Assembly: GCA_029779845.1 (NCBI GenBank)
Contig: JAKOZT010000154.1
Span: 1 to 64,000 of the forward strand
Length of the DNA stretch: 64,000 nucleotides
Source of the DNA: Pseudomonadota bacterium
GTDB lineage: Bacteria > Pseudomonadota > Gammaproteobacteria > Burkholderiales > Burkholderiaceae_C
Reading direction: 5' to 3'
Shown: piece after piece, positions 1-9,720 of the stretch
Numbering within the stretch: the first letter of the stretch is position 1
Layout of the letters: every line of letters begins with the position of its first letter
The notes under the pieces: generated by a model
The model's input: only the letters and a program-made list of their open reading frames with translations
What the model was told of the DNA's origin: nothing
The model's database searches: none
Program-made: the position numbers and the translations under genes

Positions 1-302
1 TCCCAGGGCCCGGTGATGCCCAGCGCCTTCGGGTCGTTGGGATGTTTCGCCAGCGCATGCACCTGGATGTTCATCCACGGGTACAGCGGCAGCGAGCTCA
101 GCGCCTCGTGCAGCTCCGTGGCATCGGCCACGTTGTAGAGGCTCCAGTTGGCCCAGCGGCCGGGGATGCGCCAGAGCCTGCGCAGCTGGCCCGCCTTCGC
201 CAGCTTCTGGCCCTGCAACAACTCGGCGGCGAAGATCTGCTCCTTCATCTCCGGCGGGTTGGAGGCGGGCCATTCGATCTCGATGTGGACCAGGAATTCC
301 AT
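1..302 (-). CDS. Muconolactone Delta-isomerase-like protein, C-terminus cut by window edge
   Basis: Reads leftwards from an ATG at 302 for about 100 codons with no stop before the edge, so the 3' end is missing. The stretch LWRIPGRWANWSLYNV followed by LHEALSSLPLYPWMNIQV follows the pattern of the small (about 90-100 aa) muconolactone isomerase family, which converts muconolactone to 3-oxoadipate enol-lactone in catechol ortho-cleavage. No other catechol genes are visible. It lies 17 bp downstream of a PrpB-like gene at the end of a propionate operon, so its real substrate is uncertain. The fold assignment is solid; the function is inference. Confidence 0.75.
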   Translation of the reverse strand, partial: MEFLVHIEIEWPASNPPEMKEQIFAAELLQGQKLAKAGQLRRLWRIPGRWANWSLYNVADATELHEALSSLPLYPWMNIQVHALAKHPNDPKALGITGPW

Positions 303-319
303 GGGGACCTTCCTGGCAC

Positions 320-1189
320 TCAGCCCTCGTAGCGCTGCCCTGCAGCCATGAGCTCGGGCGTGCCGATCAGCGCGTTGAGCTGGTCGAAGTCCAGCATCAC
401 GTCCTTCATGGGCGCGGTGGTGCGGTGCTGGTGCAGGCTGCCGTAGTAGCGCTGCAGCAGGTGGCCCACCGCCCGCGCCGTGCCGCCGGGGAAGATCACG
501 ATACGAAAGCCGATGCGGCCCAGCTCGTCGGCGCTCTGCACCGGTGTCTTGCCACCTTCGACCATGTTGGCCAGCAGCGGGATGCGCGACGCGAAACGCG
601 CGCAGGCCTGCTGCATCTGTTCGGGCGTGCGCAGGGCCTCGATGAAGAGGGCGTCCACGCCGCAGGCGAGGTAGGCCTCGGCACGTTCCATGGCGGTGTC
701 GAAACCCTCCACGGCGATGGCGTCGGTGCGTGCCAGGATCAGCGTCTGGTCGGAGTTGCGGGCGTCCAGCGCGGCGCGCAGCTTGCCGCACATCTCCTGC
801 GTGGAGACGACTGTCTTGCCGTCCAGGTGGCCGCAGCGTTTGGGGAAGGTCTGGTCTTCGAGCTGGATGCAGTCGGCGCCGGCGCGCTCCAGCGTGCGCA
901 CGGTGTGCACCACGTTCAGCGCGTTGCCGAAGCCGGTGTCGGCGTCGACGATCAGCGGCACGTCCACCGCATCGCGGATGCGCGCGGTGTGATCGGCGAT
1001 CTCGGCCAGGCCCATGAAGCCCTGGTCGGGCAGGCCGAACCACATGTTGGTGACGCCCGCGCCGGTGACGTAGAGGGCTTCGAAGCCGAGGTCGGCGATC
1101 ACCTTCGCCGACAGGGCGTTGAAGGCGCCGGGAACGATCAGGCCGCGGCGCGCCTCGACGAGCGTCTTGAGTGTTTGTCGTGTGGACAT
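320..1189 (-). CDS. Isocitrate lyase/PEP mutase superfamily lyase, probable 2-methylisocitrate lyase (PrpB-like)
   Basis: 289 aa. The superfamily metal-binding region VDADTGFG lies near residues 82-89, the ED pair at 111-112, and the catalytic-loop signature KRCGH at 117-121, with Cys119 as the catalytic cysteine expected in isocitrate and methylisocitrate lyases. In the methylcitrate cycle such an enzyme splits 2-methylisocitrate into pyruvate and succinate, and its place 15 bp after prpF supports that role. The N-terminal sequence (VPGAFNALSAKVIADLGF) differs noticeably from enterobacterial PrpB, so a related lyase such as dimethylmalate or another acylmalate lyase remains possible. Confidence 0.8.
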   Translation of the reverse strand: MSTRQTLKTLVEARRGLIVPGAFNALSAKVIADLGFEALYVTGAGVTNMWFGLPDQGFMGLAEIADHTARIRDAVDVPLIVDADTGFGNALNVVHTVRTLERAGADCIQLEDQTFPKRCGHLDGKTVVSTQEMCGKLRAALDARNSDQTLILARTDAIAVEGFDTAMERAEAYLACGVDALFIEALRTPEQMQQACARFASRIPLLANMVEGGKTPVQSADELGRIGFRIVIFPGGTARAVGHLLQRYYGSLHQHRTTAPMKDVMLDFDQLNALIGTPELMAAGQRYEG

Positions 1190-1204
1190 TTGTGTTCTCT
1201 TGGG

Positions 1205-2386
1205 TCAGAAGCTGCCGGCCGGCACGCGCACGTGCCCTTCCATCAGGATGCGGGCGCTGCGGCTCATCACGGCCTTGGTGACACGCCATTGCCCGTCGGC
1301 GAGCTGCGCCTCGGCGCCCACGCGCAGCGTGCCCGAGGGGTGGCCGAAACGAACGCCCTGGCGCTCGCCGCCGCCGGCCGCAAGGTTGACCAGCGTGCCC
1401 GGCACCGCCGCGGCGGCGGCGATCGCCACCGAGGCCGTGCCCATCATCGCGTGGTGCAGCTTGCCCATTGACAGCGCGCGCACCAACAGATCGATCTCGC
1501 CGGCCTTCACGGTCTTGCCGCTCGCGGTCACGTAGTCACGCGGCGGCGCGACGAAGGCGATCTTGGGCGTGTGCTGGCGCGTGGCCGCTTGTTCCGGCGT
1601 CTCGATCAGGCCCATGCGCAGCGCGCCGGCGACGCGGATCGCCTCGAAGCGCGCCAGCGCTTGCGCGTCGCCGTTGATCGCCTCGCGCAGCTCGGTGCCC
1701 GTGCAGCCGATGTCCGCCGCGTTGACGAACACCGTCGGGATGCCGGCGCAGATCATCGTCGCCTTCAGCGTGCCGAGGCCGGGCACATCGAGGTCATCGA
1801 CGAGGTGGCCGGTGGGGAACATCGCGCCGCCCGCTTCGCCCTCTTCGGCCGGGTCGATGAATTCGAGCACGATCTCGGCGGCCGGGAAGGTGACGCCGTC
1901 CAGCTCGAAGTCGCCGCTTTCCTGCACCTGCCCGCCGCGCACCGGCACATGCGCGACGATGGTCTTGCCGATGTTGGCCTGCCAGATGCGCACCGTGCAG
2001 ATCCCGTCGCGCGGCACGTGGTCGACAAAGCCGGCATAGATCGCAAACGCGCCGGCGGCGGTGGACAGGTTGCCGCAGTTGCCCGACCAGTCGACGAAGT
2101 CCTTGTCGATCGCCACCTGGCCGTAGAGATAGTCGACGTCGTGCCCGGGGCGTGTGCTCTTCGACAGGATCACGCACTTGCTGGTGCTGGAGGTCGCGCC
2201 GCCCATGCCGTCGATCTGCGCGCCGTACGGATCGGGGCTGCCGATCACGCGCTGGAACAGCCGGTCGCGCGCGCCCCCCGGCACCTGCGCCGAGGCCGGC
2301 AGGTCGTTCAAGCGGAAGAACACACCCTTGCTGGTGCCGCCGCGCATGTAAGTCGCGGGGATGCGGATCTGTGGCGCGAAGCTCAT
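1205..2386 (-). CDS. prpF: 2-methylaconitate cis-trans isomerase PrpF
   Basis: 393 aa, starting [20 protein letters not shown]; the phrase YMRGGTSKG(V/L)FF is the typical start of PrpF, a two-domain DapF-like isomerase. PrpF isomerises the 2-methylaconitate made by AcnD so that aconitase can finish the conversion to 2-methylisocitrate. The ATG overlaps the acnD stop as ATGA, pointing to translational coupling; an in-frame upstream extension exists but would run deep into acnD. The cysteine-containing segment WSGNCGNLS near residue 105 is family-typical. AcnD and PrpF are normally found together, as here. Confidence 0.95.
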   Translation of the reverse strand: MSFAPQIRIPATYMRGGTSKGVFFRLNDLPASAQVPGGARDRLFQRVIGSPDPYGAQIDGMGGATSSTSKCVILSKSTRPGHDVDYLYGQVAIDKDFVDWSGNCGNLSTAAGAFAIYAGFVDHVPRDGICTVRIWQANIGKTIVAHVPVRGGQVQESGDFELDGVTFPAAEIVLEFIDPAEEGEAGGAMFPTGHLVDDLDVPGLGTLKATMICAGIPTVFVNAADIGCTGTELREAINGDAQALARFEAIRVAGALRMGLIETPEQAATRQHTPKIAFVAPPRDYVTASGKTVKAGEIDLLVRALSMGKLHHAMMGTASVAIAAAAAVPGTLVNLAAGGGERQGVRFGHPSGTLRVGAEAQLADGQWRVTKAVMSRSARILMEGHVRVPAGSF

Positions 2387-4998
2387 GCGGCAGTGGCCTC
2401 CAGGAAGTCCTTGGCGAAGCGCTGCAGCACGCCGCCGGCCTCGTAGATCGAGACCTCCTCGTCGGAGTCGAGGCGGCACAGCACCGGGATCATCTCGCTC
2501 GTGCCGTCGCGCCGTTCGATCAGCAGGTTGAGTTCAGCGCGCGGCGCGCGCTCGCCGACCACGGTGTACAGCTCGGTCCCGTCCAGCCCCAGCGTCAGCC
2601 GCGTGGTGCCGGGCAGGAACTCCAGCGGCAGCACGCCCATGCCGATCAGGTTGGTGCGGTGGATGCGCTCGAAGCCTTCGGCGACGATGGCCTCCACGCC
2701 GGCCAGCCGCACGCCCTTGGCGGCCCAGTCGCGCGAGCTGCCTTGGCCGTAGTCGGCGCCGGCGACGATGACCAGCGGCTGGCGGCGCTGCATGTAGGTC
2801 TCGATCGCCTCCCACATGCGCATCACGCGGCCCTCGGGCTCCACGCGCGCCAGCGAGCCGGGCTGCACCGTGCCGTCGGGCTTGCGCACCATCTCGTTCA
2901 TCAGCGTCGGGTTGGCGAAGGTGGCGCGCTGCGCGGTGAGGTGGTCGCCGCGGTGCGTGGCGTACGAGTTGAAGTCCTCTTCCGGCAGGCCCATCTTCGC
3001 CAGGTACTCGCCCGCGGCGCTGTCCATCAGGATGGCGTTCGAGGGCGACAGGTGGTCGGTGGTGATGTTGTCCGGCAGGATCGCCAGCGGCCGCATGCGC
3101 TTCAACGTGCGCTCGCCGGCCAGCGCGCCTTCCCAGTAGGGCGGGCGGCGGATGTAGGTGGACTGCGCGCGCCAGTCGTAGAGCGGCGAGGCGGCGCGCT
3201 TGGCGGCCTGCTTCGCGAACATCGGGATGTAGATGCGCTCGAACTGCTCGGGCTTGACGCTGGTGGCCACCAGCGCGTCGATCTCTTCGTCGCTGGGCCA
3301 CAGATCCTTCAGGCGGATCTCGCGACCGTCCACGACGCCGAGCACGTCGCGCTCTATGTCGAAGCGGATCGTGCCGGCGATCGCATAGGCCACCACCAGC
3401 GGCGGGCTGGCCAGGAAGGCCTGCTTCGCATACGGGTGGATGCGGCCGTCGAAGTTGCGGTTGCCCGACAGCACCGCGGTGGCGTACAGGTCGCGCGCGA
3501 CGATCTCCTGCTGGATCGCCGGATCGAGCGCACCCGACATGCCGTTGCAGGTGGTGCAGGCGAAGGCGACGATGCCGAAGCCCAGCGCCTCCAGATCGTC
3601 CAGCAGCCCGGCTTCCTTCAGGTACAGCTCGACCACCTTGGAGCCCGGCGCCAGCGAGGTCTTCACCCAGGGCTTGCGCACGAGGCCGAGGCGGCGCGCC
3701 TTGCGCGCCAGCAGCCCGGCGGCGATCACGTTGCGCGGGTTGCTGGTGTTGGTGCAGCTGGTGATGGCCGCGATGATCACCGCGCCGTCGGGCAGCAGGC
3801 CTTGCGCCTCCTCGGCACGCGCCTTGTCCAGACCGACGGCGATGCCGCGCTCCTTCAGCGCCGCCACCGGCAGGCGGCGGTGCGGGTTGCTCGGGCCGGC
3901 CAGCGTGCGCACGACGCTGGAGAGGTCGAAGCGCAGCCGGCGTTCGTACTGCGCGTCCTTCAGCGTGTCGGCCCACAGGCCGGCGGCCTTCGCATAGGCC
4001 TCGACCAGGGCCACCTGTTCAGCGGGCCGCCCGGTCAGGCGCAGATAGGCCAGCGTCTGTTCGTCGATCGCGAACATCGCCGCCGTCGCGCCGTACTCCG
4101 GCGCCATGTTGGAGATGGTGGCGCGGTCGCCCACCGTCAGGCCGGCGACGCCCTCGCCGTGGAACTCCAGGTAGGCGCCGACCACTTTTTCCTTGCGCAG
4201 GAACTCGGTCAGCGACAGCACCACGTCGGTGGCGGTGATGCCGGCAGCGCGCCGGCCCGTCAGCTCGACGCCGACGATGTCGGGCAGGCGCATCCACGAG
4301 GCGCGGCCGAGCATCACGTTCTCGGCTTCCAGCCCGCCCACGCCCACCGAGATCACGCCCAGCGCGTCGACGTGCGGCGTGTGGCTGTCGGTGCCGACGC
4401 AGGTGTCGACGAATGCGAGGCCATCCTGCGCGTGCACCACCGGCGACATCTTCTCCAGGTTGATCTGGTGCATGATGCCGTTGCCTGCCGGGATCACGTC
4501 GACCTTGTCGAACGCGGTCCTGGTCCAGTGGATGAAGTGGAAGCGGTCTTCGTTGCGCCGCTCCTCGATCGCGCGGTTCTTCGCGAAGGCATCGGGATCG
4601 AAGCCGCCGCACTCCACCGCCAGCGAGTGGTCGACGATCAGCTGCACCGGCACCACCGGGTTCACGCGTGCCGGATCGCCGCCCTGCTCGGCGATCGCGT
4701 CGCGCAGGCCGGCGAGGTCGACCAGCGCGGTCTGGCCGAGGATGTCGTGGCACACCACGCGCGCCGGGAACCACGGGAAGTCGCGCTCGCGCCTGCGCTC
4801 GATGATCTGGCGCAGGCAGTCGTTCACGATGGCGGGGTCGGCGCGGCGCACGATGTTCTCGGCGAACACGCGCGCGCTATAGGGCAGGCCGGCCCAGGCG
4901 CCGGGCTGCAAGGCCTCGACGGCAGCGCGAGCGTCGATGTAGTCGAGCCCGGTGCCGGGCAGGGGTTGGCGGAAGTTCCGCGGGGTCGGATCAGACAC
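2383..4998 (-). CDS. acnD: Fe/S-dependent 2-methylcitrate dehydratase AcnD
   Basis: 871 aa, the length expected for AcnD. It shows aconitase family features: the cluster cysteine in TSCTNTSNP near residue 414 and the CTTC pair near 480, plus the C-terminal swivel domain with [16 protein letters not shown]. It dehydrates 2-methylcitrate to 2-methylaconitate in the methylcitrate cycle for propionyl-CoA use. The start is a GTG that overlaps the end of prpC by 8 bp, and the reading frame begins [20 protein letters not shown] as in homologues. It sits between prpC and prpF, and the pairing with PrpF separates it from plain aconitase A. Confidence 0.95.
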   Translation of the reverse strand: MSDPTPRNFRQPLPGTGLDYIDARAAVEALQPGAWAGLPYSARVFAENIVRRADPAIVNDCLRQIIERRRERDFPWFPARVVCHDILGQTALVDLAGLRDAIAEQGGDPARVNPVVPVQLIVDHSLAVECGGFDPDAFAKNRAIEERRNEDRFHFIHWTRTAFDKVDVIPAGNGIMHQINLEKMSPVVHAQDGLAFVDTCVGTDSHTPHVDALGVISVGVGGLEAENVMLGRASWMRLPDIVGVELTGRRAAGITATDVVLSLTEFLRKEKVVGAYLEFHGEGVAGLTVGDRATISNMAPEYGATAAMFAIDEQTLAYLRLTGRPAEQVALVEAYAKAAGLWADTLKDAQYERRLRFDLSSVVRTLAGPSNPHRRLPVAALKERGIAVGLDKARAEEAQGLLPDGAVIIAAITSCTNTSNPRNVIAAGLLARKARRLGLVRKPWVKTSLAPGSKVVELYLKEAGLLDDLEALGFGIVAFACTTCNGMSGALDPAIQQEIVARDLYATAVLSGNRNFDGRIHPYAKQAFLASPPLVVAYAIAGTIRFDIERDVLGVVDGREIRLKDLWPSDEEIDALVATSVKPEQFERIYIPMFAKQAAKRAASPLYDWRAQSTYIRRPPYWEGALAGERTLKRMRPLAILPDNITTDHLSPSNAILMDSAAGEYLAKMGLPEEDFNSYATHRGDHLTAQRATFANPTLMNEMVRKPDGTVQPGSLARVEPEGRVMRMWEAIETYMQRRQPLVIVAGADYGQGSSRDWAAKGVRLAGVEAIVAEGFERIHRTNLIGMGVLPLEFLPGTTRLTLGLDGTELYTVVGERAPRAELNLLIERRDGTSEMIPVLCRLDSDEEVSIYEAGGVLQRFAKDFLEATAA

Positions 4999-6145
4999 GG
5001 TCGGCGATGGGAACGAACTTCTGGTCTTCGGGGCCGGTGTAGTTGGCGCTCGGGCGGATGATCTTGTTGTCGATGCGCTGCTCGATCACGTGCGCCGCCC
5101 AGCCGCTGGTGCGCGCGACCACGAACAGCGGCGTGAACATCGCCGTCGGCACGCCCATCAGGTGGTAGCTCACCGCGCTGAACCAGTCGAGGTTGGGGAA
5201 CATCTTCTTCGCTTCCCACATCACCGTCTCCAGCCGCGCGGCGATGTCGAACATCTTGCTCGAGCCGGCCTGCTGCGACAGGCGCTGCGCCACGCCCTTG
5301 ATGATGACGTTGCGCGGATCGCTGATCGTGTAGACCGGGTGGCCGAAGCCGATCACCACCTCCTTGCGCTCGACGCGCGCGCGGATGTCGGCCTCGGCCT
5401 CGTCGGGGCTGTCGTAACGCTTCTGGATCTCGAAGGCCACCTCGTTGGCACCGCCGTGCTTGGGGCCGCGCAGCGCGCCGATCGCGCCGGCGATGGCCGA
5501 GTACATGTCGCTGCCGGTGCCGGCGATCACGCGCGCGGTGAAGGTCGACGCATTGAACTCGTGCTCGGCGTACAGGTTCAGCGAGGTGTGCATCGCACGC
5601 ACCCATTCGGCCGGCGGCGTTTGCCCGTGCAGCAGGTGCAGGAAGTGGCCGCCGATCGAGTCGTCGTCGGTCTCGACCTCGATGCGCCTGCCCTGCGTGC
5701 TCCAGTGATACCAGTACAGCAGCATCGAGCCGAGCGAGGCCAGCAGCCGGTCGGCGATGTCGCGCGCGCCCGCGAGGCTGTGGTCGTCCTTCTCGGGCAA
5801 GATGCAGCCCAGCGCCGAGACGCCGGTGCGCATCACGTCCATCGGGTGCGCGCCGGCGGGCAGCTTCTCCAGCGCCTCCTTCACGCTCGCCGGCAGGCCG
5901 CGCATCGCGCGCAGCCGCGCCTTGTAGGCCTTCAGCTCGGCGCGCGTCGGCAGCTTGCCGTGCACCAGCAGGTGCGCGATCTCCTCGAACTCGCAGACCT
6001 CGGCGATGTCGAGGATGTCGTAGCCGCGGTAGTGCAGGTCGTTGCCGCTGCGCCCGACGGTGCACAGCGCGGTGTTGCCGGCGGTGACGCCCGACAGCGC
6101 GACGGACTTCTTCGGCTTGAAGCCGGTGTGGGTGGTTTCGCTCAT
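4991..6145 (-). CDS. prpC: 2-methylcitrate synthase PrpC
   Basis: 384 aa citrate-synthase-fold protein starting [20 protein letters not shown], a typical PrpC N-terminus. The motifs [11 protein letters not shown] and [14 protein letters not shown] carry the catalytic histidines, and the protein has the short form (370-390 aa) of methylcitrate synthases. It condenses propionyl-CoA with oxaloacetate. The ATG overlaps the thioesterase stop codon as ATGA, and its 3' end overlaps acnD by 8 bp, so translation along this operon is probably coupled. Confidence 0.95.
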   Translation of the reverse strand: MSETTHTGFKPKKSVALSGVTAGNTALCTVGRSGNDLHYRGYDILDIAEVCEFEEIAHLLVHGKLPTRAELKAYKARLRAMRGLPASVKEALEKLPAGAHPMDVMRTGVSALGCILPEKDDHSLAGARDIADRLLASLGSMLLYWYHWSTQGRRIEVETDDDSIGGHFLHLLHGQTPPAEWVRAMHTSLNLYAEHEFNASTFTARVIAGTGSDMYSAIAGAIGALRGPKHGGANEVAFEIQKRYDSPDEAEADIRARVERKEVVIGFGHPVYTISDPRNVIIKGVAQRLSQQAGSSKMFDIAARLETVMWEAKKMFPNLDWFSAVSYHLMGVPTAMFTPLFVVARTSGWAAHVIEQRIDNKIIRPSANYTGPEDQKFVPIADRV

Positions 6146-6543
6146 CGCGGGTCTCCTGTTTCGATCGGGGTGGGGCGGCCTTGCGCATCGACGGCCACCA
6201 GCTCGAAGTCGCCGCGCAGCACTTCCTCGGCGCGCGTGCCGGGCGCCGCGTCGAGGCAGCCGACGACACGCGCCGTCAGCGAGCTGCGGCCGGTGCGCAC
6301 GACGCGGGCGGCGAGCTTGAGCAGCGCGCCCACCGGCACCGGGCGCCGGAACTCGATGGCGCCGGCGGAGGCCATCACCACCGACTGGCGCGTGTAGCGC
6401 GTGGCGACGAGGAAGGCCGCCTTGCCCAGCAGCGCCAGCGCGTTGGGGCCGAACAGCGTGCCGTAGGGGTTGGATTGCTCGGGCAGCACCAGCTCGGGCA
6501 GCGTCAGCTCGTCGAGGCGGGGCAGTTCGGTGGTGTGCAGCAT
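6142..6543 (-). CDS. Acyl-CoA thioesterase, hotdog fold (YciA/BACH-like)
   Basis: 133 aa. The N-terminal block [23 protein letters not shown] and the following [21 protein letters not shown] match small hotdog acyl-CoA thioesterases of the BACH/YciA type. As first gene of the methylcitrate operon it may release CoA from propionyl-CoA or a related acyl-CoA when it accumulates; the substrate is inferred from context only. No Shine-Dalgarno sequence precedes the ATG, and a copy of the putative regulator site (6545-6558) lies directly against it, so the transcript leader must be short. Confidence 0.8.
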   Translation of the reverse strand: MLHTTELPRLDELTLPELVLPEQSNPYGTLFGPNALALLGKAAFLVATRYTRQSVVMASAGAIEFRRPVPVGALLKLAARVVRTGRSSLTARVVGCLDAAPGTRAEEVLRGDFELVAVDAQGRPTPIETGDPR

Positions 6544-6544
6544 G

Positions 6545-6558
6545 TTCGCAATCTTCGC
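6545..6558. promoter_or_regulatory. Putative PrpR/ScfR operator, copy next to thioesterase start
   Basis: TTCGCAATCTTCGC reads GCGAAGATTGCGAA on the other strand and matches 13 of 14 bases of GCGAAGTTTGCGAA at 6623-6636, in inverted orientation. The two copies flank the divergent promoter region of the propionate operon and its regulator, as expected for a shared operator. Confidence 0.5.
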
Positions 6559-6614
6559 GTTGCGCTATGCTGGGTGCAACGCCTGAATTGGCGAAGGAAA
6601 GCGAAGCCAATCCA

Positions 6615-6633
6615 GCAAACTTGCGAAGTTTGC
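6615..6633. promoter_or_regulatory. Putative PrpR/ScfR operator, perfect dyad
   Basis: GCAAACTT-GCG-AAGTTTGC is a perfect 8-bp inverted repeat with a 3-bp centre, ending 18 bp before the regulator's ATG. Regulators of the RamB/PrpR type are known to bind TTTGCAAA- and AAGTTTGC-like half-sites, and this dyad contains AAGTTTGC twice. It is likely the autoregulatory site, while the copy at 6545-6558 faces the operon. Confidence 0.6.
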
Positions 6634-6651
6634 GAATCACCTCGAACGACG

Positions 6652-8085
6652 ATGCGCAAGACATTCATGGGCGTGCGGCTGCGCACGCTGCGCGAGCAGC
6701 GCGGGCTGACGCAAGCGGCGCTGGCGCACGCGCTGGACCTCTCGCCCAGCTACGTGAACCAGCTGGAGAACAACCAGCGCCCGCTGTCGGTGCCGGTGCT
6801 GCTGAAGCTGCAAGCGGCGCTCGGCGTCGACCTGCAATGGTTCTCCGAGGACGAAGAGGCGCGGCTGATCGCGCAGTTGCAGGACGCCGCCGCCGATGCC
6901 GGCCCGGGCGCGGCGATCGCCGCCGCCGAGCTGCGCGCGCTGGCGCAGCAGATGCCGGCCGTGGCGCGCCGCCTGATCGAGTTGCAGCGCCAGGCGCGCG
7001 AAGCGCGCGAGCGGCTCGAAGCGCTGGCCGACGGCATCGGCGACCGCGCGCTGCTCAGCGGCGTGGCGCCGACGCAGCCGCACGAGGAGGTGCGCGACTT
7101 CTTCTACGCGCGCCACAACCACATCACCGAGCTGGACGCGCTCGCCGAAGCGCTGCACGCGCAACTGAAGCCCGCCTCGGCGCTGGCCGGCGAGCTGGCG
7201 CCGGCGCTGCAACGGCTGCTCAAGCAGCGCCACGGCGTGATGGTGCAAAGCGCCGAGCCCGGCAGCAGCGGCGCGCTGCGCCGCTATGACAGTGCGCGGC
7301 GCGTGCTGCGCCTGCACCCCGAGCTGGAGCCCGGCCAGCGCAGCTTCCAGCTCGGCGTGCAGCTCGCGCTGCTCGAAGCCGGCGAGCTGATTGCGCAGAT
7401 CGTCGCCGGCGCGGCGCTGCACAGCGACGAGTCGCGCGCGCTGGCGCGCATCGGCCTGGCGAGCTACTTCGCCGGTGCGCTGGTGCTGCCTTATGGCGCC
7501 TTTCTCGCCGCGGCGCAGGCGCTGCGCTACGACATCGAGCTGCTGGCGCGCCGCTTCGGCGTCAGCTTCGAGACCGTCTGCCACCGGCTCTCGACGCTGC
7601 AACGGCCCGAGGCGCCGGGCGTGCCCTTCTTCTTCATCCGCGTCGACCGCGCAGGCAACATCTCCAAGCGCCAGTCGGCCACCGACTTCCACTTCTCGCG
7701 CAGCGGCGGCACCTGCCCGCTGTGGAACGTCTACGAGGCCTTCGCGCAGCCCGACCGCGTGCTGACGCAGCTGGCGCAGATGCCCGACGGCCGCACCTAC
7801 CTGTGGATCGCGCGCAGCGTGCGCAGCCCGGGCGCCGGTTTCGGCGCGCCCGAGCGCGCCTTCGCGGTGGCGCTGGGCTGCGACCGGCGCCATGCCGCCA
7901 GCCTGGTGTATTCGCGCGGGCTGGCACTCGACGACCCCGCCGCCGCCACGCCGATCGGCCCGGGCTGCAAGGTGTGTGACCGCCCGGCCTGCGCGCAGCG
8001 CGCCTTCCCGGCGCTCGGGCGCGCGCTGCGCATCCGCGAGGACGAGCGGCTGCGCGAGCCTTACGCGAGCGAAGCGGCGACCTGA
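6652..8085 (+). CDS. Short-chain fatty acyl transcriptional regulator, XRE family (PrpR/ScfR/RamB-like)
   Basis: 477 aa. An XRE helix-turn-helix occupies roughly residues 8-65 ([27 protein letters not shown], about residues 22-48), followed by a degenerate IrrE/ImmA-like central domain and a C-terminal domain with [26 protein letters not shown] CxxCx4C cluster (CKVCDRPAC, from about residue 439) matches the place where mycobacterial PrpR holds an iron-sulfur cluster. Family members sense acyl-CoAs and control propionate or glyoxylate genes. It is divergent from the methylcitrate operon and flanked by two operator-like sequences. ATG at 6652 is preferred; an in-frame ATG at 6667 is the alternative. 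(Sequence segments are abridged.). Confidence 0.9.
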   Translation: MRKTFMGVRLRTLREQRGLTQAALAHALDLSPSYVNQLENNQRPLSVPVLLKLQAALGVDLQWFSEDEEARLIAQLQDAAADAGPGAAIAAAELRALAQQMPAVARRLIELQRQAREARERLEALADGIGDRALLSGVAPTQPHEEVRDFFYARHNHITELDALAEALHAQLKPASALAGELAPALQRLLKQRHGVMVQSAEPGSSGALRRYDSARRVLRLHPELEPGQRSFQLGVQLALLEAGELIAQIVAGAALHSDESRALARIGLASYFAGALVLPYGAFLAAAQALRYDIELLARRFGVSFETVCHRLSTLQRPEAPGVPFFFIRVDRAGNISKRQSATDFHFSRSGGTCPLWNVYEAFAQPDRVLTQLAQMPDGRTYLWIARSVRSPGAGFGAPERAFAVALGCDRRHAASLVYSRGLALDDPAAATPIGPGCKVCDRPACAQRAFPALGRALRIREDERLREPYASEAAT

Positions 8086-8094
8086 GCGAAAGGC

Positions 8095-9720
8095 TCAGTT
8101 GCCGTTCGGCGGCGCCTGCACGCTCCAGCGCCGGGTGGCCTCGCCGCGGCTGTTGACGCTGTCCAAGTGCACGCCGAAGCCCCACAGCCGCGCCACGTGC
8201 TTGAGCACTTCCTGCGCGGTGTCGTGCAGCGGGCGGTCGTTGTGCTGGGTGTGGCGCAGCGTCAATGAGCGGTCGCCGCGCAGGTTGACACTCCACACCT
8301 GGATGTTGGGCTCGCGCTGGCCGAGGTCGTACTGGTGCGACAGCGCCTCGCGCACCGCGCGGTAGCCGCTCTCGTCGTGGATGGCCGAGACTTCGAGCTC
8401 GCTGTCGCGCTCGTCGTCGACGATCGAGAACAAGCGAAAGTCGCGCATCAGCCTCGGCGAGAGGTACTGGCCGACGAAGCTCTCGTCCTTGAAGTTGCGC
8501 ATCGCGTGGTCCAGCGTCTCCAGCCAGTCGCTGCCGGCGATGGCGGGGAACCAGGCGCGGTCTTCGTCGCTCGGGTTCTCGCAGATGCGCTTGATGTCGG
8601 TGTACATCGCGAAGCCGAGCGCATAGGGGTTGATGCCGCTGTAGTGCGGGTGGCCCACCGGCGGCTGGTACACCACGTTGGTGTGCGACTTCAGCCACTC
8701 GATCATCATGCCCTCGGTCATCTGGCCGTCGTCGTACAGCGTGTTGAGCAGCTTGTGGTGCCAGAAGGTCGCCCAGCCCTCGTTCATCACCTGCGTCTGG
8801 CGCTGCGGGTAGAAGTACTGCGCCACCTTGCGCACGATGCGCACCACCTCGCGCTGCCAGGGCTCGAGCAGCGGCGCGTTCTTCTCGATGAAGTACAGCA
8901 GGTTCTCCTGCGGCTCCTCGGGGAAGCGGCGCGCCTCGCGCTCGTCGGCCGCCTTCTCGGTCTTCCTCGGCAGCGTGCGCCACAGGTCGTTGACCTGCTG
9001 CTGCGCGTAGGCCTCGCGGTCCTTGCTGCGCGCCAGCTCCTGCGTCAGGCTCAGCTTGCTCGGCCGGCGGTAGCGGTCGACGCCGTGGTTCATCAGCGCG
9101 TGGCAGCTGTCGAGCAGCTCTTCCACCGCTTCGACGCCGTAGCGCTCCTCGCAGCCGGCGACATAGTTCTTCGCGTAGACCAGGTAGTCGATGATCGACG
9201 CCGCGTCGGTCCACATGCGGAACAGGTAGTTGCCCTTGAAGAAGCTGTTGTGGCCGTAGGCGGCGTGCGCGATCACCAGCGCCTGCATCGCCATCGTGTT
9301 CTCCTCCATCAGGTAGCTGATGCAGGGATTGCTGTTGATGACGATCTCGTAGGCCAGGCCCATGTGGCCGCGCTTGTAGTTCTTCTCGGTGGCGATGAAC
9401 TCCTTGCCGTAGCTCCAGTGGCGGTAGTTCACCGGCATGCCCACCGACGCATAGGCGTCCATCATCTGCTCGGCGGTGATGATCTCGAGCTGGTTCGGGT
9501 AGGTGTCCAGCCCGAAGCGCTCGGCGGTGGCGCGGATCACCGCGTGATACTGCTCGATCAGGTCGAACGACCAGTCGCTGGGCGCTTCCAGCGGCTGCGC
9601 GGCGCGCGGCGGCGTCACGATGTCGGCGGCGCGCTTGACGCGGCCCTTGAGCGCGCCGGCGAGTCCGGGTTCGAACAGATCGGCGGTGCCGTCGGGCACG
9701 AACTGGCCTTTGCGCGTCAT
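8095..9720 (-). CDS. SpoVR family protein
   Basis: 541 aa, starting MTRKGQFVPDGTADLFEPG. The long conserved region (SDWSFDLIEQYHAVI, then HWSYGKEF, then YEIVINSNPCISYLMEEN and GWATFWHHKLLNTLYD) is characteristic of SpoVR/YcgB proteins. Molecular function is unknown; YcgB homologues accompany PrkA and YeaH and are linked to stress and stationary-phase responses. The start codon overlaps the yeaH stop as ATGA. The gene converges on the propionate regulator with only 9 bp between the stop codons. Confidence 0.93.
   Translation of the reverse strand: MTRKGQFVPDGTADLFEPGLAGALKGRVKRAADIVTPPRAAQPLEAPSDWSFDLIEQYHAVIRATAERFGLDTYPNQLEIITAEQMMDAYASVGMPVNYRHWSYGKEFIATEKNYKRGHMGLAYEIVINSNPCISYLMEENTMAMQALVIAHAAYGHNSFFKGNYLFRMWTDAASIIDYLVYAKNYVAGCEERYGVEAVEELLDSCHALMNHGVDRYRRPSKLSLTQELARSKDREAYAQQQVNDLWRTLPRKTEKAADEREARRFPEEPQENLLYFIEKNAPLLEPWQREVVRIVRKVAQYFYPQRQTQVMNEGWATFWHHKLLNTLYDDGQMTEGMMIEWLKSHTNVVYQPPVGHPHYSGINPYALGFAMYTDIKRICENPSDEDRAWFPAIAGSDWLETLDHAMRNFKDESFVGQYLSPRLMRDFRLFSIVDDERDSELEVSAIHDESGYRAVREALSHQYDLGQREPNIQVWSVNLRGDRSLTLRHTQHNDRPLHDTAQEVLKHVARLWGFGVHLDSVNSRGEATRRWSVQAPPNGN

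Noticed and set aside
2152-5061. Open frame of 969 codons on the plus strand opposite acnD
   Set aside because: It is antisense to the well-supported acnD/prpC genes, has an Arg/Ala/His-rich composition and no family motif; long antisense frames are expected at this GC content.
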